A stretch of 64,000 nucleotides of DNA, from the NCBI RefSeq assembly GCF_013377755.1, contig NZ_JABXWR010000001.1, positions 1,003,104 to 1,067,103 on the forward strand, given 5' to 3'. The position numbers and the translations under genes were made by a program. Below are positions 33,009 through 41,601 of the stretch, piece after piece; the first letter of the stretch is position 1; every line of letters begins with the position of its first letter. Source of the stretch: Methanofollis tationis (GTDB lineage: Archaea; Halobacteriota; Methanomicrobia; Methanomicrobiales; Methanofollaceae). Below the pieces are notes generated by a model. It saw only the letters and a program-made list of their open reading frames with translations, did no database searches and was not told where the DNA came from.

Positions 33009-33889
33009 AGGAGCGTGGTGCCGTCCGGCAGAGCTTCATCGAAAAAGGCGACGACCCGTCCCTCGTACTCGTCAGGCAGAAGAGCGAACGCTTCGGTATG
33101 ACCGGCACCGGGGGCGATCCAGAGAGAAGCCCGCCCGTCCGCACTCAGGACGTACATGCGGCCGAATGCTTCTTCCATCGCTTTTTCGCCCCCCGCGATC
33201 AGCAAAAATTCGGTGGACTCCGCATCAACGATCGAGTCCCGTATCGGTTCGGGCGTGTGATCGCCGCTCAGCACCCCCACGGCGGCGTACATCACCAGCG
33301 CCGTGAAACTCCGGTAGAGGGGCCGCTCGGACTCCAGCGCCACAAGATCGTCAGGGGAGCGGTGCGTGGCGCCGTCGGCGACGATCGCCCGGATTTCCGG
33401 ATATTCAGACGCCGCACCCATGAGCACCTCGCCGCCGAGGGAGAGACCCATACCGCCGATGGCGGCGACCTCCTCCAGCCCCTCCAGAAAGGCGACGGCG
33501 GCGCCCACGTCGCGGCCGCTCTCCCAGCCAAACTGGTTGGTGGCGCCCCCGCTCATCCCGTGCCCCCGCATGTCGATGGCGAGGACACCGTAACCGTGCT
33601 TTTTGAGCATGGCGGCATAGGGGCGCAGATCTTCACGCGAACCCCCGGCCCCGTGGATCAGGATGATCGCTGCAGTGCCTGACGGCGGGGCGTACCAGGC
33701 GGCAAGCGGCACGCCGTCCTCGGCCACGAGCGCCACCTCCTCAAACCCGGAAGGCGGGGCGCCGACCTCAGCGCCGGCCGGGATGACGACAAAGACGCCG
33801 AACAACACCGGGAGCGCGATATAGACCAGCAGAAGGAGAGCCGCCAGTGCGATCAGGATGCGCCGCGTGAAGGAGCGGGAGAGGCGCAC
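32984..33889 (-). CDS. membrane-anchored alpha/beta hydrolase
   Basis: 301 aa from a GTG. A basic N-terminus and one transmembrane helix (about 10-35) are followed by a secreted or membrane-facing hydrolase domain: HGAGGSRED (oxyanion hole), DMRGHGMSGG, GLSLGGEV (nucleophile Ser) and PGAGHTEAF (catalytic His). It belongs to the broad esterase/acyl-peptidase group; substrate unknown. Nine bases after the Trm5-like gene, probably co-transcribed. Confidence 0.82.
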   Translation of the reverse strand: MRLSRSFTRRILIALAALLLLVYIALPVLFGVFVVIPAGAEVGAPPSGFEEVALVAEDGVPLAAWYAPPSGTAAIILIHGAGGSREDLRPYAAMLKKHGYGVLAIDMRGHGMSGGATNQFGWESGRDVGAAVAFLEGLEEVAAIGGMGLSLGGEVLMGAASEYPEIRAIVADGATHRSPDDLVALESERPLYRSFTALVMYAAVGVLSGDHTPEPIRDSIVDAESTEFLLIAGGEKAMEEAFGRMYVLSADGRASLWIAPGAGHTEAFALLPDEYEGRVVAFFDEALPDGTTLLYSAAVFR

Positions 33890-33898
33890 GGGAGCACC

Positions 33899-34822
33899 TC
33901 ACTCCCCGACCACGATATCGTACACCGCGTGCCACTCGCCCGGCGAATAGCTCCGCACCCGCCGCTCGGCGACCGACGCAACCGGAAAGGCACGGATGCG
34001 GTCGAGGTACGCCCCCTCCTCCTCCTGCAGGGCATAATAATGGATCGTCCCGCCCGGGCGGCAGAGTGCGAAGGCCGCCGGGAGGAACTGCGCCGACTCC
34101 ATCGGGAGGTTCATGATCACCCGGTCGAAGGTGCGGGGGAAGATCCCGGGCAGGTGGGCGGCGTCGGCGAGGACCGGCAGAACGTTCCTGCACCGGTTCA
34201 TCCTGACGTTCTCGCAGAGCAGGGAGACCGCCGCCGGGTTTAAGTCGGCGGCGACGACGAAGGAGGCCCGGTCAGAGAGGGCGATCGCAAACGGCCCGAC
34301 CCCGGCGAACATATCGCAGACCTCCTCGCCCTCCGCCATCAGGCCGTGCACCCGCTGCCGCTCGGTGGAGAGGCGGGCCGAGAAATAGGCGTGGGCGAGG
34401 TCGACGGCGAAGCGGCGGCCGTGCTCGGTGACGACCGTCCGGGTGGTCGGCTCCCCGGCCAGGACCTTGAGCGCACGCGTCCGGAACTCACCCGTGACCG
34501 GGCCGGTCGGGACGACGACCGTATGCAGGGACGGGCGAGATGAGAGGATCTTCTCGGCGGCGGCACGGTCCTCCTCCTGCAGGATCGCGATCCCGCCCAC
34601 GAGCTCGTGGCGCGCCAGGTCCTCCCTGGGCGGGAACGGGACGAATACCGCCCGCTCGGCGCCCGGCACTTCCCCGGTCAGCGGCAGGAGCAGACTCTCC
34701 CCCTCGGATCTCGGCCGATAGCCCCGCTCCAGCAGGCCGCGGCCGATCAGGTCCTGCCGCATCTCCTCGGCCCGCCTCTTATCCACCCTGAGGCCCCAGA
34801 GTTCGTCGCCTTCGGCATGCAT
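33899..34822 (-). CDS. Trm5-family tRNA (guanine37-N1)-methyltransferase
   Basis: 307 aa. A small N-terminal domain (LWGLRVDKRRAEEMRQDLI) precedes the Rossmann methyltransferase. EVCDMFAGVGPFAIALS is the SAM-binding loop, VVAADLNPAAVSLL motif II, and RVIMNLPMESAQFL the Trm5 NLP motif. The family makes m1G37 in tRNA or the aminocarboxypropyl derivative (Taw2). The NLP rather than DPP motif and PYFSxR-like HAYFSARLSTER favour Trm5. Its product would be the substrate of Taw1 encoded at 25.5 kb. Divergent from hmgA. Confidence 0.87.
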   Translation of the reverse strand: MHAEGDELWGLRVDKRRAEEMRQDLIGRGLLERGYRPRSEGESLLLPLTGEVPGAERAVFVPFPPREDLARHELVGGIAILQEEDRAAAEKILSSRPSLHTVVVPTGPVTGEFRTRALKVLAGEPTTRTVVTEHGRRFAVDLAHAYFSARLSTERQRVHGLMAEGEEVCDMFAGVGPFAIALSDRASFVVAADLNPAAVSLLCENVRMNRCRNVLPVLADAAHLPGIFPRTFDRVIMNLPMESAQFLPAAFALCRPGGTIHYYALQEEEGAYLDRIRAFPVASVAERRVRSYSPGEWHAVYDIVVGE

Positions 34823-34830
34823 CTTTATCC
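34823..34830 (+). promoter_or_regulatory. TATA box for hmgA
   Basis: CTTTATCC lies 23-30 nt before the hmgA ATG at 34853 and no Shine-Dalgarno sequence precedes that ATG, pointing to a leaderless message. The box sits right next to the divergent Trm5-like start codon. Confidence 0.45.
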
Positions 34831-34852
34831 CGGATCTCCCAACACTATTCTC

Positions 34853-36061
34853 ATGGATGATCCTCTCGCAAAACTAAAAAATGGAACCCTCAAACTCTAC
34901 GCCCTGGAGAAGGAACTGCCCCCAGAGGAGGCGGTCAGGGTCAGGCGTGCCTATATCGAAGAGGAGACCGGCGCCGACCTCGCGGCCCTCGGCACCTTCT
35001 CCATCGGGATCGACCGCGTGGTGAAGCGCAACATCGAGAACATGATCGGCGCCGTCCAGGTGCCGGTCGGCGTCGCCGGTCCATTGAAGGTGAAGGGCGA
35101 GTACGCGAACGGAACCTACTGGATACCGCTCGCCACCACCGAAGGGGCGCTCGTCGCCTCGGCGAACCGCGGCTGCTCGGCGATCACGAAGGCCGGCGGG
35201 GCCGACGTCAGGATCATCAAGGACGGCATGACCCGCGCCCCGGTCTTTGCCGCACGGGACATCGTCCACGCCAGGGAGATCGCCGACTGGGCCGCCGCCC
35301 ACACCGCCGACCTCGCCGCGGCGGCCGAGAAGACCACGGCCCGCGGAAAGCTCCTCTCCATCACCCCCTATATCGTCGGGACCAACGTCTTCCTCCGCTG
35401 CGCCTATGACACCAAGGACGCCATGGGCATGAACATGGTGACGATCGCCACCGCCGAGATCGCCGACCGTGTGGAGGCGGCCACGGGAGCGCGGCTCATC
35501 GCCCTCTCCGGCAACATGTGCACCGACAAAAAACCCTCTGCCATCAACATGATCGAGGGGCGGGGCAAAAGCGTCGTCGCCGGCGTGCACCTGAGCAACG
35601 ACCTGATCGAGACGGTCTTAAAGACCGACGCAAAGACCCTCGCCGAGGTCAACTACCGCAAAAACCTGATCGGATCGGTGCGGGCCGGCGCCCTCGGCTT
35701 CAATGCCCACGCCGCAAACATCATTGCCGCCCTCTACCTCGCCTGCGGCCAGGACGCCGCCCACGTCGTCGAGGGGAGCAGCTGCATCACCACCATCGAG
35801 GCGACCGACGACGGCGCATATGTCGCCGTCACCCTCCCGGCCGTACAGGTCGGCACCGTCGGCGGCGGGACCGGGATCGACACCCAGGCGGCCTGTCTCT
35901 CCCTCCTCGGGGTCGCCGGCGGCGGCGAGCCCGAAGGAGCGAACGCAAAGGCCTTCGCCGAGATCGTGGCGGCAGGGGTGCTCGCCGGCGAACTCTCCCT
36001 CCTGGGCGCCCTCGCCGCAAACCACCTCGCCCGGGCCCACAAGGAACTCGGCCGGGGCTAA
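34853..36061 (+). CDS. hmgA: 3-hydroxy-3-methylglutaryl-CoA reductase (class I)
   Basis: 402 aa from ATG 34853; the frame is open further upstream but that part overlaps the divergent gene antisense. PVGVAGPLKVKGEY, EGALVASANRGCSA, CTDKKPSAINMIEGRGKSVV (catalytic Lys and Asp), and NHLARAHKEL with the C-terminal catalytic His are all present. It reduces HMG-CoA to mevalonate with NAD(P)H, the committed step to archaeal lipids, and feeds the anhydromevalonate-phosphate genes at 9.8-12.8 kb. Confidence 0.96.
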   Translation: MDDPLAKLKNGTLKLYALEKELPPEEAVRVRRAYIEEETGADLAALGTFSIGIDRVVKRNIENMIGAVQVPVGVAGPLKVKGEYANGTYWIPLATTEGALVASANRGCSAITKAGGADVRIIKDGMTRAPVFAARDIVHAREIADWAAAHTADLAAAAEKTTARGKLLSITPYIVGTNVFLRCAYDTKDAMGMNMVTIATAEIADRVEAATGARLIALSGNMCTDKKPSAINMIEGRGKSVVAGVHLSNDLIETVLKTDAKTLAEVNYRKNLIGSVRAGALGFNAHAANIIAALYLACGQDAAHVVEGSSCITTIEATDDGAYVAVTLPAVQVGTVGGGTGIDTQAACLSLLGVAGGGEPEGANAKAFAEIVAAGVLAGELSLLGALAANHLARAHKELGRG

Positions 36062-36522
36062 AACCTGAACCACTTCATCATCACCAGGGCGTCCTCGCCA
36101 TTCGAGTAGTAGCCCCCGACGGTGAAGACCGGTTCATACCCCAGTTTCTGGTAGAACGCCTGCGCGGGGGTGTTGGAGACCCGCACCTCCAGCTGCACCC
36201 CTTCGGCGAGGCGGAGGGCGAACTGCTGCTCGGCCCGGCGGACGAGCATCCGCCCGATGCCGCACCCACGAAACCGTTCGGCGACCGCGAAGTTGCAGAT
36301 ATGCCCGTAGATCGCCTCGCCCGTATCTTCAAGCCCGCCGACGATGAAACCGGCGACGTGACCGCCGACAATCGCAACAAAGAACGAGTCGGCCCAGTAC
36401 TCCAGTGACTGCTGGAACGTCTCCTCGTTCCAGGGGTCGACGAAGGAATCCTTCTCGATGGCGACAATCGCCGGGATGTCCTCTGCTTTCGCCCTTCGAA
36501 GAAAAAATCCTGGCCCTTCCAT
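36058..36522 (-). CDS. rimI: RimI-type GNAT N-terminal acetyltransferase
   Basis: 154 aa. FFLRRAKAEDIPAIVAIEKDSF and the acetyl-CoA-binding loop VAERFRGCGIGRMLVRRAEQ, then LEVRVSNTPAQAFYQKLGYE, are typical of RimI/Ard1 enzymes that acetylate protein N-termini. Archaeal homologues act on many proteins. Convergent with hmgA (4-base overlap). Confidence 0.85.
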   Translation of the reverse strand: MEGPGFFLRRAKAEDIPAIVAIEKDSFVDPWNEETFQQSLEYWADSFFVAIVGGHVAGFIVGGLEDTGEAIYGHICNFAVAERFRGCGIGRMLVRRAEQQFALRLAEGVQLEVRVSNTPAQAFYQKLGYEPVFTVGGYYSNGEDALVMMKWFRF

Positions 36523-36601
36523 CTCTTCTCATCTATTCCCGCGGGAGATAATATATTGACGCCGACAAAACTACTACCAGCTTATCAGGTGCGTGATCCT
36601 C

Positions 36602-37873
36602 ATGGTGAAGGTATACCGGTTTACAGGGCTCAGGCCACAACGCGCATATGCCGCGCAGATCGCCTCGGTGCCGTACGACGTCGTGACGGCCGACGAGGCG
36701 GCAGAGATCATCAGGAAAAACCCTCTCTCTTTTCTCAGGGTGAGCCGTACCGACGCCCTTCTGCCTGATATCCCGGCGGACGACGAGCAGATCTACGTGC
36801 AGGCCAGGGAGAACTTCCAGGAGATGCAGGACCAGGGGCTCATGCAGCGCGACGACGCACCCTCGGTCTACCTCTACCGGGTGAAACAGGGCGGCAGCCT
36901 CTATCTCGGCCTGGTCGCCTGCCTGGATGTGGACGACTACATCGACGACGTGATCAAGAAGCACGAGCACACCCGCTACGACAAGGAGCGGGACCGGACC
37001 AGGCACATCGCCGCCACGAACGCCAACACCGGGCTGGTGGTCGTCCTGTACCCGGACGAGGGCGAGATCTTCGGCTACATGGAGTCGGTCCTCCCTGATG
37101 GCGAGCCCGACGCCGTGGTCAAGACCGAGCAGGGCAATGTCCACGAGCTCTTCAGGATCACCGACCGCGTCCGCCTCGCGCATATCGAGGACCTCTTTAC
37201 CAGAGTGCCGGCGGCATATATCGCCGACGGCCACCACCGTGCGAAGTCGGCGGTCACGATCGCACAGGAGCGCCGGAAGGCCGGGACCTACGAGCCCGAC
37301 GACGGGCGGTTCATGGCGATCCTCTTCGCCCACAAGCGGGTGAAGATCCACGGGTATTCCCGCCTGGTCACCGATCTCGGCAAATATACTCCAGAATCGT
37401 TCCTCGCGGCGCTGAAGGAGCGCTTCGACGTCAGGCCCTACGGCGAGATCGACGACACGGTCTTCCGCGTGCCCCCCCTGAAAGAGGCGGCGAACCTCCA
37501 CGTCGTCCACATGTACCTCGGCGGGATATGGTACGAACTCTCCACGCCGGTGAAGAACCCGGAGGACGTCATCGGCTCTCTCGACGTCTCGTATCTCCAG
37601 AAGACGGTGCTCGAAGGGATGCTCGGGATCACCGACCCCCGCGGCGACGCCCGCCTCCAGTACCTCGGCGGGGCGCGGCCCCTTGCCGATCTCGAGGAGC
37701 GGGTGGACTCAGGGGAGTTTGCCGTCGCCTTCTCGATGCAGCCCGTCGACGTGGAGACGGTGATGTCGATCGCCGACGACGGAAATGTCATGCCCCCGAA
37801 GTCGACCTGGTTCGAGCCAAAACTCCTCTCCGGGCTTGTGATCCACACCCTGGGCGAGGGGAAGAAAGAATAA
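36602..37873 (+). CDS. DUF1015 family protein
   Basis: 423 aa from the ATG at 36602, preceded by AGGTG about 10 bases upstream (GTG 36593 is an alternative). VKVYRFTGLRPQRAYAAQIA, SVPYDVV, HEHTRYDKERDRTRHI and YIADGHHRAKSAV are the recognisable DUF1015 blocks. The family is widespread in anaerobes and often lies near serine/glycerate metabolism genes, but no reaction is settled. A TATA-like ATAATATAT (about 36548) lies ahead. Closed by a T-run at 37875-37881. Confidence 0.83.
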   Translation: MVKVYRFTGLRPQRAYAAQIASVPYDVVTADEAAEIIRKNPLSFLRVSRTDALLPDIPADDEQIYVQARENFQEMQDQGLMQRDDAPSVYLYRVKQGGSLYLGLVACLDVDDYIDDVIKKHEHTRYDKERDRTRHIAATNANTGLVVVLYPDEGEIFGYMESVLPDGEPDAVVKTEQGNVHELFRITDRVRLAHIEDLFTRVPAAYIADGHHRAKSAVTIAQERRKAGTYEPDDGRFMAILFAHKRVKIHGYSRLVTDLGKYTPESFLAALKERFDVRPYGEIDDTVFRVPPLKEAANLHVVHMYLGGIWYELSTPVKNPEDVIGSLDVSYLQKTVLEGMLGITDPRGDARLQYLGGARPLADLEERVDSGEFAVAFSMQPVDVETVMSIADDGNVMPPKSTWFEPKLLSGLVIHTLGEGKKE

Positions 37874-37882
37874 CTTTTTTTA
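37874..37882 (+). terminator. T-run terminator after the DUF1015 gene
   Basis: Seven T residues immediately follow the stop codon on the coding strand and precede an A-rich segment that may serve the opposing gene. Confidence 0.5.
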
Positions 37883-37902
37883 GAAAAAGGGGGGCAGCCT
37901 GG

Positions 37903-38511
37903 TCACCAGCCCCGCGTATAGTCGCCGGCGCAGGGTATGCAGACCGTCTTGCCGTCCTTCATGCGCACCCTGGACTCGGCGACCGACTCGCCGCAGACGG
38001 CGCAGATGTACGACCTGAAAATCCGCGCCCGCTCCGGAACCTCGGGCTCGATCTCCTGGATCGTGAAGATCTCCTCGGCCGGCCGCGTCAGGATCGCATT
38101 GCAGATCGCCTTTAAGTGCTCTTCATAGGCCTGCTTGTCTTCGGGGGTCGCACCAGCGCCCCATGCCCGCGCCCGCAGGGGGAGGAATTCGGGATCGATC
38201 GCCTCGATCGAGAAGGAAGGGCGGGTCGCGATCCGCACGGCTTTGCCGGTGGTGCGGTTGATGAGGGTCCAGGCGTTCTTGCCGAGGTCGCGGAGGAGGA
38301 GGTTTCCCTTCCCGACGGTGCAGCCGGTGATGACCTGGAAGGCGTCCACGCCGCAGGCGTCGTTCTCGACGATGACGACAAGTTCTTCGTCGGGCGCCCG
38401 CACCGAACCGGTCCGCTCCATGGCGATCCCGGCAGCACGGTAGCCGAAGGTGACGCCAGGGCAGGTATGGCCGTGGAAGCGGATCACGTCCTCGTAGGTT
38501 GGGTGTTGCAT
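37903..38511 (-). CDS. FmdE-family protein with C-terminal zinc finger
   Basis: 202 aa from the ATG at 38511. RFHGHTCPGVTFGYRAA carries the metal ligands of FmdE (His13, His15, Cys17), and VENDACGVDAFQVITGCTVGKGNL is the second signature. The C-terminus has a Cys4 zinc ribbon (CAVCGES..CIPCAGDY). FmdE co-purifies with formylmethanofuran dehydrogenase, the CO2-fixing enzyme of methanogenesis, but its role is undefined and paralogues are common. No fwd/fmd genes are nearby. Confidence 0.86.
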   Translation of the reverse strand: MQHPTYEDVIRFHGHTCPGVTFGYRAAGIAMERTGSVRAPDEELVVIVENDACGVDAFQVITGCTVGKGNLLLRDLGKNAWTLINRTTGKAVRIATRPSFSIEAIDPEFLPLRARAWGAGATPEDKQAYEEHLKAICNAILTRPAEEIFTIQEIEPEVPERARIFRSYICAVCGESVAESRVRMKDGKTVCIPCAGDYTRGW

Positions 38512-38685
38512 ACGATAGGGTAATACCTGATATGAAAAAAGTATTACCATACGATCTCCGGCGCCTGCGCCCGGCACACCGCCGCAGATCGATCCGTGGA
38601 CCAGGAAGGAGTGCAGCCGGACAAAGAGAGATATAATGACGTAAAACAGAATTCTAACTATCTGAAACCGATAATAGAGATTCGA

Positions 38686-38700
38686 TCGGTATATATAGTA
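38686..38700 (+). promoter_or_regulatory. TATA region for the lipoprotein/pilin-like operon
   Basis: TCGGTATATATAGTA lies about 25-38 nt before the ATG at 38725, giving a very short or absent leader. It is the only strong promoter-like sequence ahead of the six-gene run. Confidence 0.45.
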
Positions 38701-38724
38701 ATCCCCCTAAAGAGGATCACAGAT

Positions 38725-39273
38725 ATGAAGCCTATCCCCCCGCTCATTCTGGCGATCTGCTGCATCCTCGCGTTCTCCGTCGTCTGCGGGTGCACCTCGG
38801 CGCCCCCCCGGCCATCAGGTGACGGTGCCGGGATCCAGGACGTCACCCATCCGGTCCTGGAGACGAAGACGGATCTCGAAACGGCGCTCGAAGAACTCGA
38901 TATGCTCGCAGGGGAAGGGCTGGAGAACGTCACCGGCATGGAAGTCGTCATGGTGAGCGGCACCGCCGTCACCGAAACCGCGAGCGCGGGCACCTGGGTG
39001 CTCGGCGTGCGCCAGGAGAACGCCACATCTCTCCTCGTCTATTCTCGCGGCGCCTGGTCGAGGTTTGCATGGAACGGGGCCCTGCCCGACGAACCCCTCA
39101 TCCTCGACGAGATCATGATGCCCGGCGACCTCTACCGCCTGCATGCGGCGACGATCGGCATTCCCGGAGAGCGGACCGACCTGCTGCTCGAGGGCGGCAC
39201 ATATACCATACGGTCGCACAGCGACCGCCCTGACGCCGTCACCTTCGATGCACGAACCGGCGAGGCGATCTGA
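38725..39273 (+). CDS. secreted lipoprotein, first gene of the pilin-like operon
   Basis: 182 aa from ATG 38725. A hydrophobic signal ends at the lipobox VCGC (Cys22), so the mature protein is lipid-anchored outside. The rest is a small domain with strands such as TWVLGVRQENATSLLVYSRG and a C-terminal RTDLLLEGGTYTIRSH. No family recognised. The next gene starts at the base after its stop, so it belongs with the five pilin-like genes that follow. Confidence 0.75.
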   Translation: MKPIPPLILAICCILAFSVVCGCTSAPPRPSGDGAGIQDVTHPVLETKTDLETALEELDMLAGEGLENVTGMEVVMVSGTAVTETASAGTWVLGVRQENATSLLVYSRGAWSRFAWNGALPDEPLILDEIMMPGDLYRLHAATIGIPGERTDLLLEGGTYTIRSHSDRPDAVTFDARTGEAI

Positions 39274-40317
39274 ATGGACCGGACAAACGACGACGCCCTC
39301 ATGTCCATAGATTTCCTCGCGGGGTTCACGATCTTCCTCCTCTCCCTCATCGTCGCGGCCGGGATGGTGCCCGGGATGCTCGCAGGGCTCCAGAGCGCCA
39401 CGATCGACTACGACGGCGTCGCCTACCGCACCTCGGTGATCCTCGCGGAGGACCCGGGGTGGTGGTTCGACGACGTCACGATGAGCGGGAGTTCGCACTG
39501 GGAGGGGGAGCGGACGGCGATGGACCGCGTGGAGCGGATGGGGCTTGCAGTCTCGAAAAGGCTGCCGAACGTCCTCTCGGCAGGGAAGATCGAGTCTTTC
39601 TTCTCCACGAACTACACCTACCCGGACGATTACCGGGACCGGGTCTTCTTCTCCGAGATCCCGTACTCCTTCAACATCTCGCTGAAGGCTGATGACTTTG
39701 CGTATCGCCTCGGCGACGGGACCCCGGACGGGGAGTACGGCTCTATCAGGAGGACGGTGCTGGTGAAGAACGCCAGTTCGGCGACGCTGAACTTCTCCGA
39801 TGCCGCAGTGCTGACCGCATATGCAGACCCGGCGACGGCGCCGGGGGCGACCTCGACCTTCACCGTCAGCCTGAACTTCACCGACCTGCTGGCGCCGTCG
39901 CCGGCATACCGGATCGATCCCTTCGGCGAGCGGATCACGATCAGAATCGAGAACCTGAATAAAACGTTTTACAACGGGGCACAAAATGCCACCCTCACGA
40001 CAGTGAAACTCTACCGCGGGGCGACCTGGGTGCCGCCGAACCTCCCTGATGCGAACTCGCGTCTGTACATCGACGGGGCACAGGTAAACACTACCAGCCC
40101 CCCTGTCGAGGTGGAAAATAACCTGAAGGTAGTACTGGAGCCGGGCTTCTTCACCGGCAAGGCCTCCGAGACGAGCACCATGGACCTGAAGTTCACCTTC
40201 GCCAACACACCAGGGACGAACACGACGGTTAGAGGCGTATTCAACTACACCAAAACAGACGACAACATCACGATGCCGCTCCTGAAGCCCGCCGTGCTGG
40301 AGGTGGCGGTATGGTAG
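39274..40317 (+). CDS. pilin-like/surface protein with N-terminal membrane anchor
   Basis: 347 aa. A short charged head (MDRTNDDALMSIDFLAGF) runs into a single hydrophobic helix (about 15-36), as in type IV pilin-like proteins. The long outer part has beta-rich segments including NASSATLNFSDAAVL and an N-glycosylation-rich region (NFS, NFT, NYT, NIT). Starts immediately after the lipoprotein stop and overlaps the next gene by 7 bases. Largest member of the cassette; function unknown. Confidence 0.72.
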   Translation: MDRTNDDALMSIDFLAGFTIFLLSLIVAAGMVPGMLAGLQSATIDYDGVAYRTSVILAEDPGWWFDDVTMSGSSHWEGERTAMDRVERMGLAVSKRLPNVLSAGKIESFFSTNYTYPDDYRDRVFFSEIPYSFNISLKADDFAYRLGDGTPDGEYGSIRRTVLVKNASSATLNFSDAAVLTAYADPATAPGATSTFTVSLNFTDLLAPSPAYRIDPFGERITIRIENLNKTFYNGAQNATLTTVKLYRGATWVPPNLPDANSRLYIDGAQVNTTSPPVEVENNLKVVLEPGFFTGKASETSTMDLKFTFANTPGTNTTVRGVFNYTKTDDNITMPLLKPAVLEVAVW

Positions 40318-40826
40318 ACGACGCGGCCCAGCTCTATACGATGGAGGGGATCGCCGCCGCCTTCGTGATCCTGGCCACCGTGTACCTCGTGGCAGGCACG
40401 ACGAGCATCTACACGCCCGGCGACTCCCACATCACCGACATGCAGCTGGAGGTGCTGGGAAACGACGTCCTCCTGGTGATGGACACGCCGGTTGACGAGT
40501 CTTCAAAGAGTGACCTCGTCACATATATCGAAAATTGGGACGACACAGGTTTTGAAAGCGAGTTTAAAACGCTGTTGAACAACAGAACCGCCGGGACCGA
40601 CGACACCCTCCAGTTCGCCGCCTCAGTTTCGTACAGGAAAGCCGATGGCACCGTGAAGAACGGGGATTTCGTCTCTTCGGAGCGGCCCACCGGCTACGAA
40701 CAGGCGGTTCGGGTGACGAGACTCGTATCGGTCGACTACTCTTCAGGAAAACCCGCGGGTGCGCCTGGAGAGATGCGGTCGGAGAAGCAGGTCGTGATGC
40801 TGGAGGTGCTCATATGGAGAGATTAG
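40311..40826 (+). CDS. pilin-like single-pass protein
   Basis: 171 aa. DDAAQLYTMEGIAAAFVILATVYLVAG is a short acidic head followed by one hydrophobic helix with a Glu near its start, reminiscent of the Glu5 of type IV pilins. The outer domain is about 135 residues. It overlaps both neighbours (7 and 13 bases), so the chain is translated as one unit. Proteins with this layout occur in haloarchaeal and methanogen pilin-like clusters. Confidence 0.7.
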   Translation: MVDDAAQLYTMEGIAAAFVILATVYLVAGTTSIYTPGDSHITDMQLEVLGNDVLLVMDTPVDESSKSDLVTYIENWDDTGFESEFKTLLNNRTAGTDDTLQFAASVSYRKADGTVKNGDFVSSERPTGYEQAVRVTRLVSVDYSSGKPAGAPGEMRSEKQVVMLEVLIWRD

Positions 40827-41182
40827 ACGACGAGGGGCAGTGGATCGTGATGATGGGCTTTATCGTGGCGGTCTCCATCTTTTTCCTGGCGCTGGTCATC
40901 AACCAGGCGACCCTCGTAGGGCAGACGACCGCCGAGGGCGTGCTCGAGTTCCCGAAGAGCGAGATCAGGGACCTCCAGAGCGAGGTCTACGGCATCGTAC
41001 TGAGCGGCGACGGAAATTCCACAACCCTCAAGAAGGACATCAGGGCGCTCGCACTCGCCAGGAACAACGCCCTCGTCAATTATTCAGTTGTCCAGGAAAT
41101 AAAATCGGGAACGCCGTACGACAAAACCACCATCCACTTCAACAACGGGGTGACAGCCTATGACGAGACGGTTTATCTCTGA
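40814..41182 (+). CDS. pilin-like single-pass protein
   Basis: 122 aa. MERLDDEGQWIVMMGFIVAV and the following hydrophobic stretch form the N-terminal anchor, again with an acidic head right before the helix. The outer part is about 85 residues (for example EVYGIVLSGDGNSTTLKKDI). Overlaps the genes on either side by 13 and 23 bases. Confidence 0.7.
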   Translation: MERLDDEGQWIVMMGFIVAVSIFFLALVINQATLVGQTTAEGVLEFPKSEIRDLQSEVYGIVLSGDGNSTTLKKDIRALALARNNALVNYSVVQEIKSGTPYDKTTIHFNNGVTAYDETVYL

Positions 41183-41600
41183 TGAGGAAGGGGCCTCAGG
41201 CCTCATTGAATACGTCACCATCACCGGCATCCTGGTGGTGCTCCTGGTGATCACGATCTTCGTCACAAACGCAGCCTTCATGGAGGGGCCGGCGAACAAA
41301 CTCGCCTACCACTCCTTCGTGGACATCGGCAACGGGCTTTCCACCAGAGTCGTGGACGTCTACGTGATCGCCCCGGACAACGGGACGATCGCGACCGAGT
41401 TCGATATCCCTGACGACGTGGCCGGCCAGGACTATGCCGTCGACCTGGACGGGAGCGGGGGCGACCAGGTGGTGATGATCTCCCGGGGCGATATCAGGAG
41501 CCGGATCGCCATCGCCGGGATCGGGGCGACGATGGGCGTGACCGGCAGCACGACCGGCGGCGGGATCAACCGGATCGTCTACAACTCGAGTGGGGTTTAA
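41160..41600 (+). CDS. pilin-like single-pass protein
   Basis: 146 aa. The head RRFISDEEGASGLIEYVTI is a plausible class III signal peptide (basic residues, acidic pair, then Gly-Ala before a helix with Glu), followed by TGILVVLLVITIFVTNAAF. The remainder is beta-rich and Gly-rich at the end (GIGATMGVTGSTTGGG). Overlaps the previous gene by 23 bases; the next gene's ATG follows the stop directly. Confidence 0.72.
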   Translation: MTRRFISDEEGASGLIEYVTITGILVVLLVITIFVTNAAFMEGPANKLAYHSFVDIGNGLSTRVVDVYVIAPDNGTIATEFDIPDDVAGQDYAVDLDGSGGDQVVMISRGDIRSRIAIAGIGATMGVTGSTTGGGINRIVYNSSGV

Positions 41601-41601
41601 G

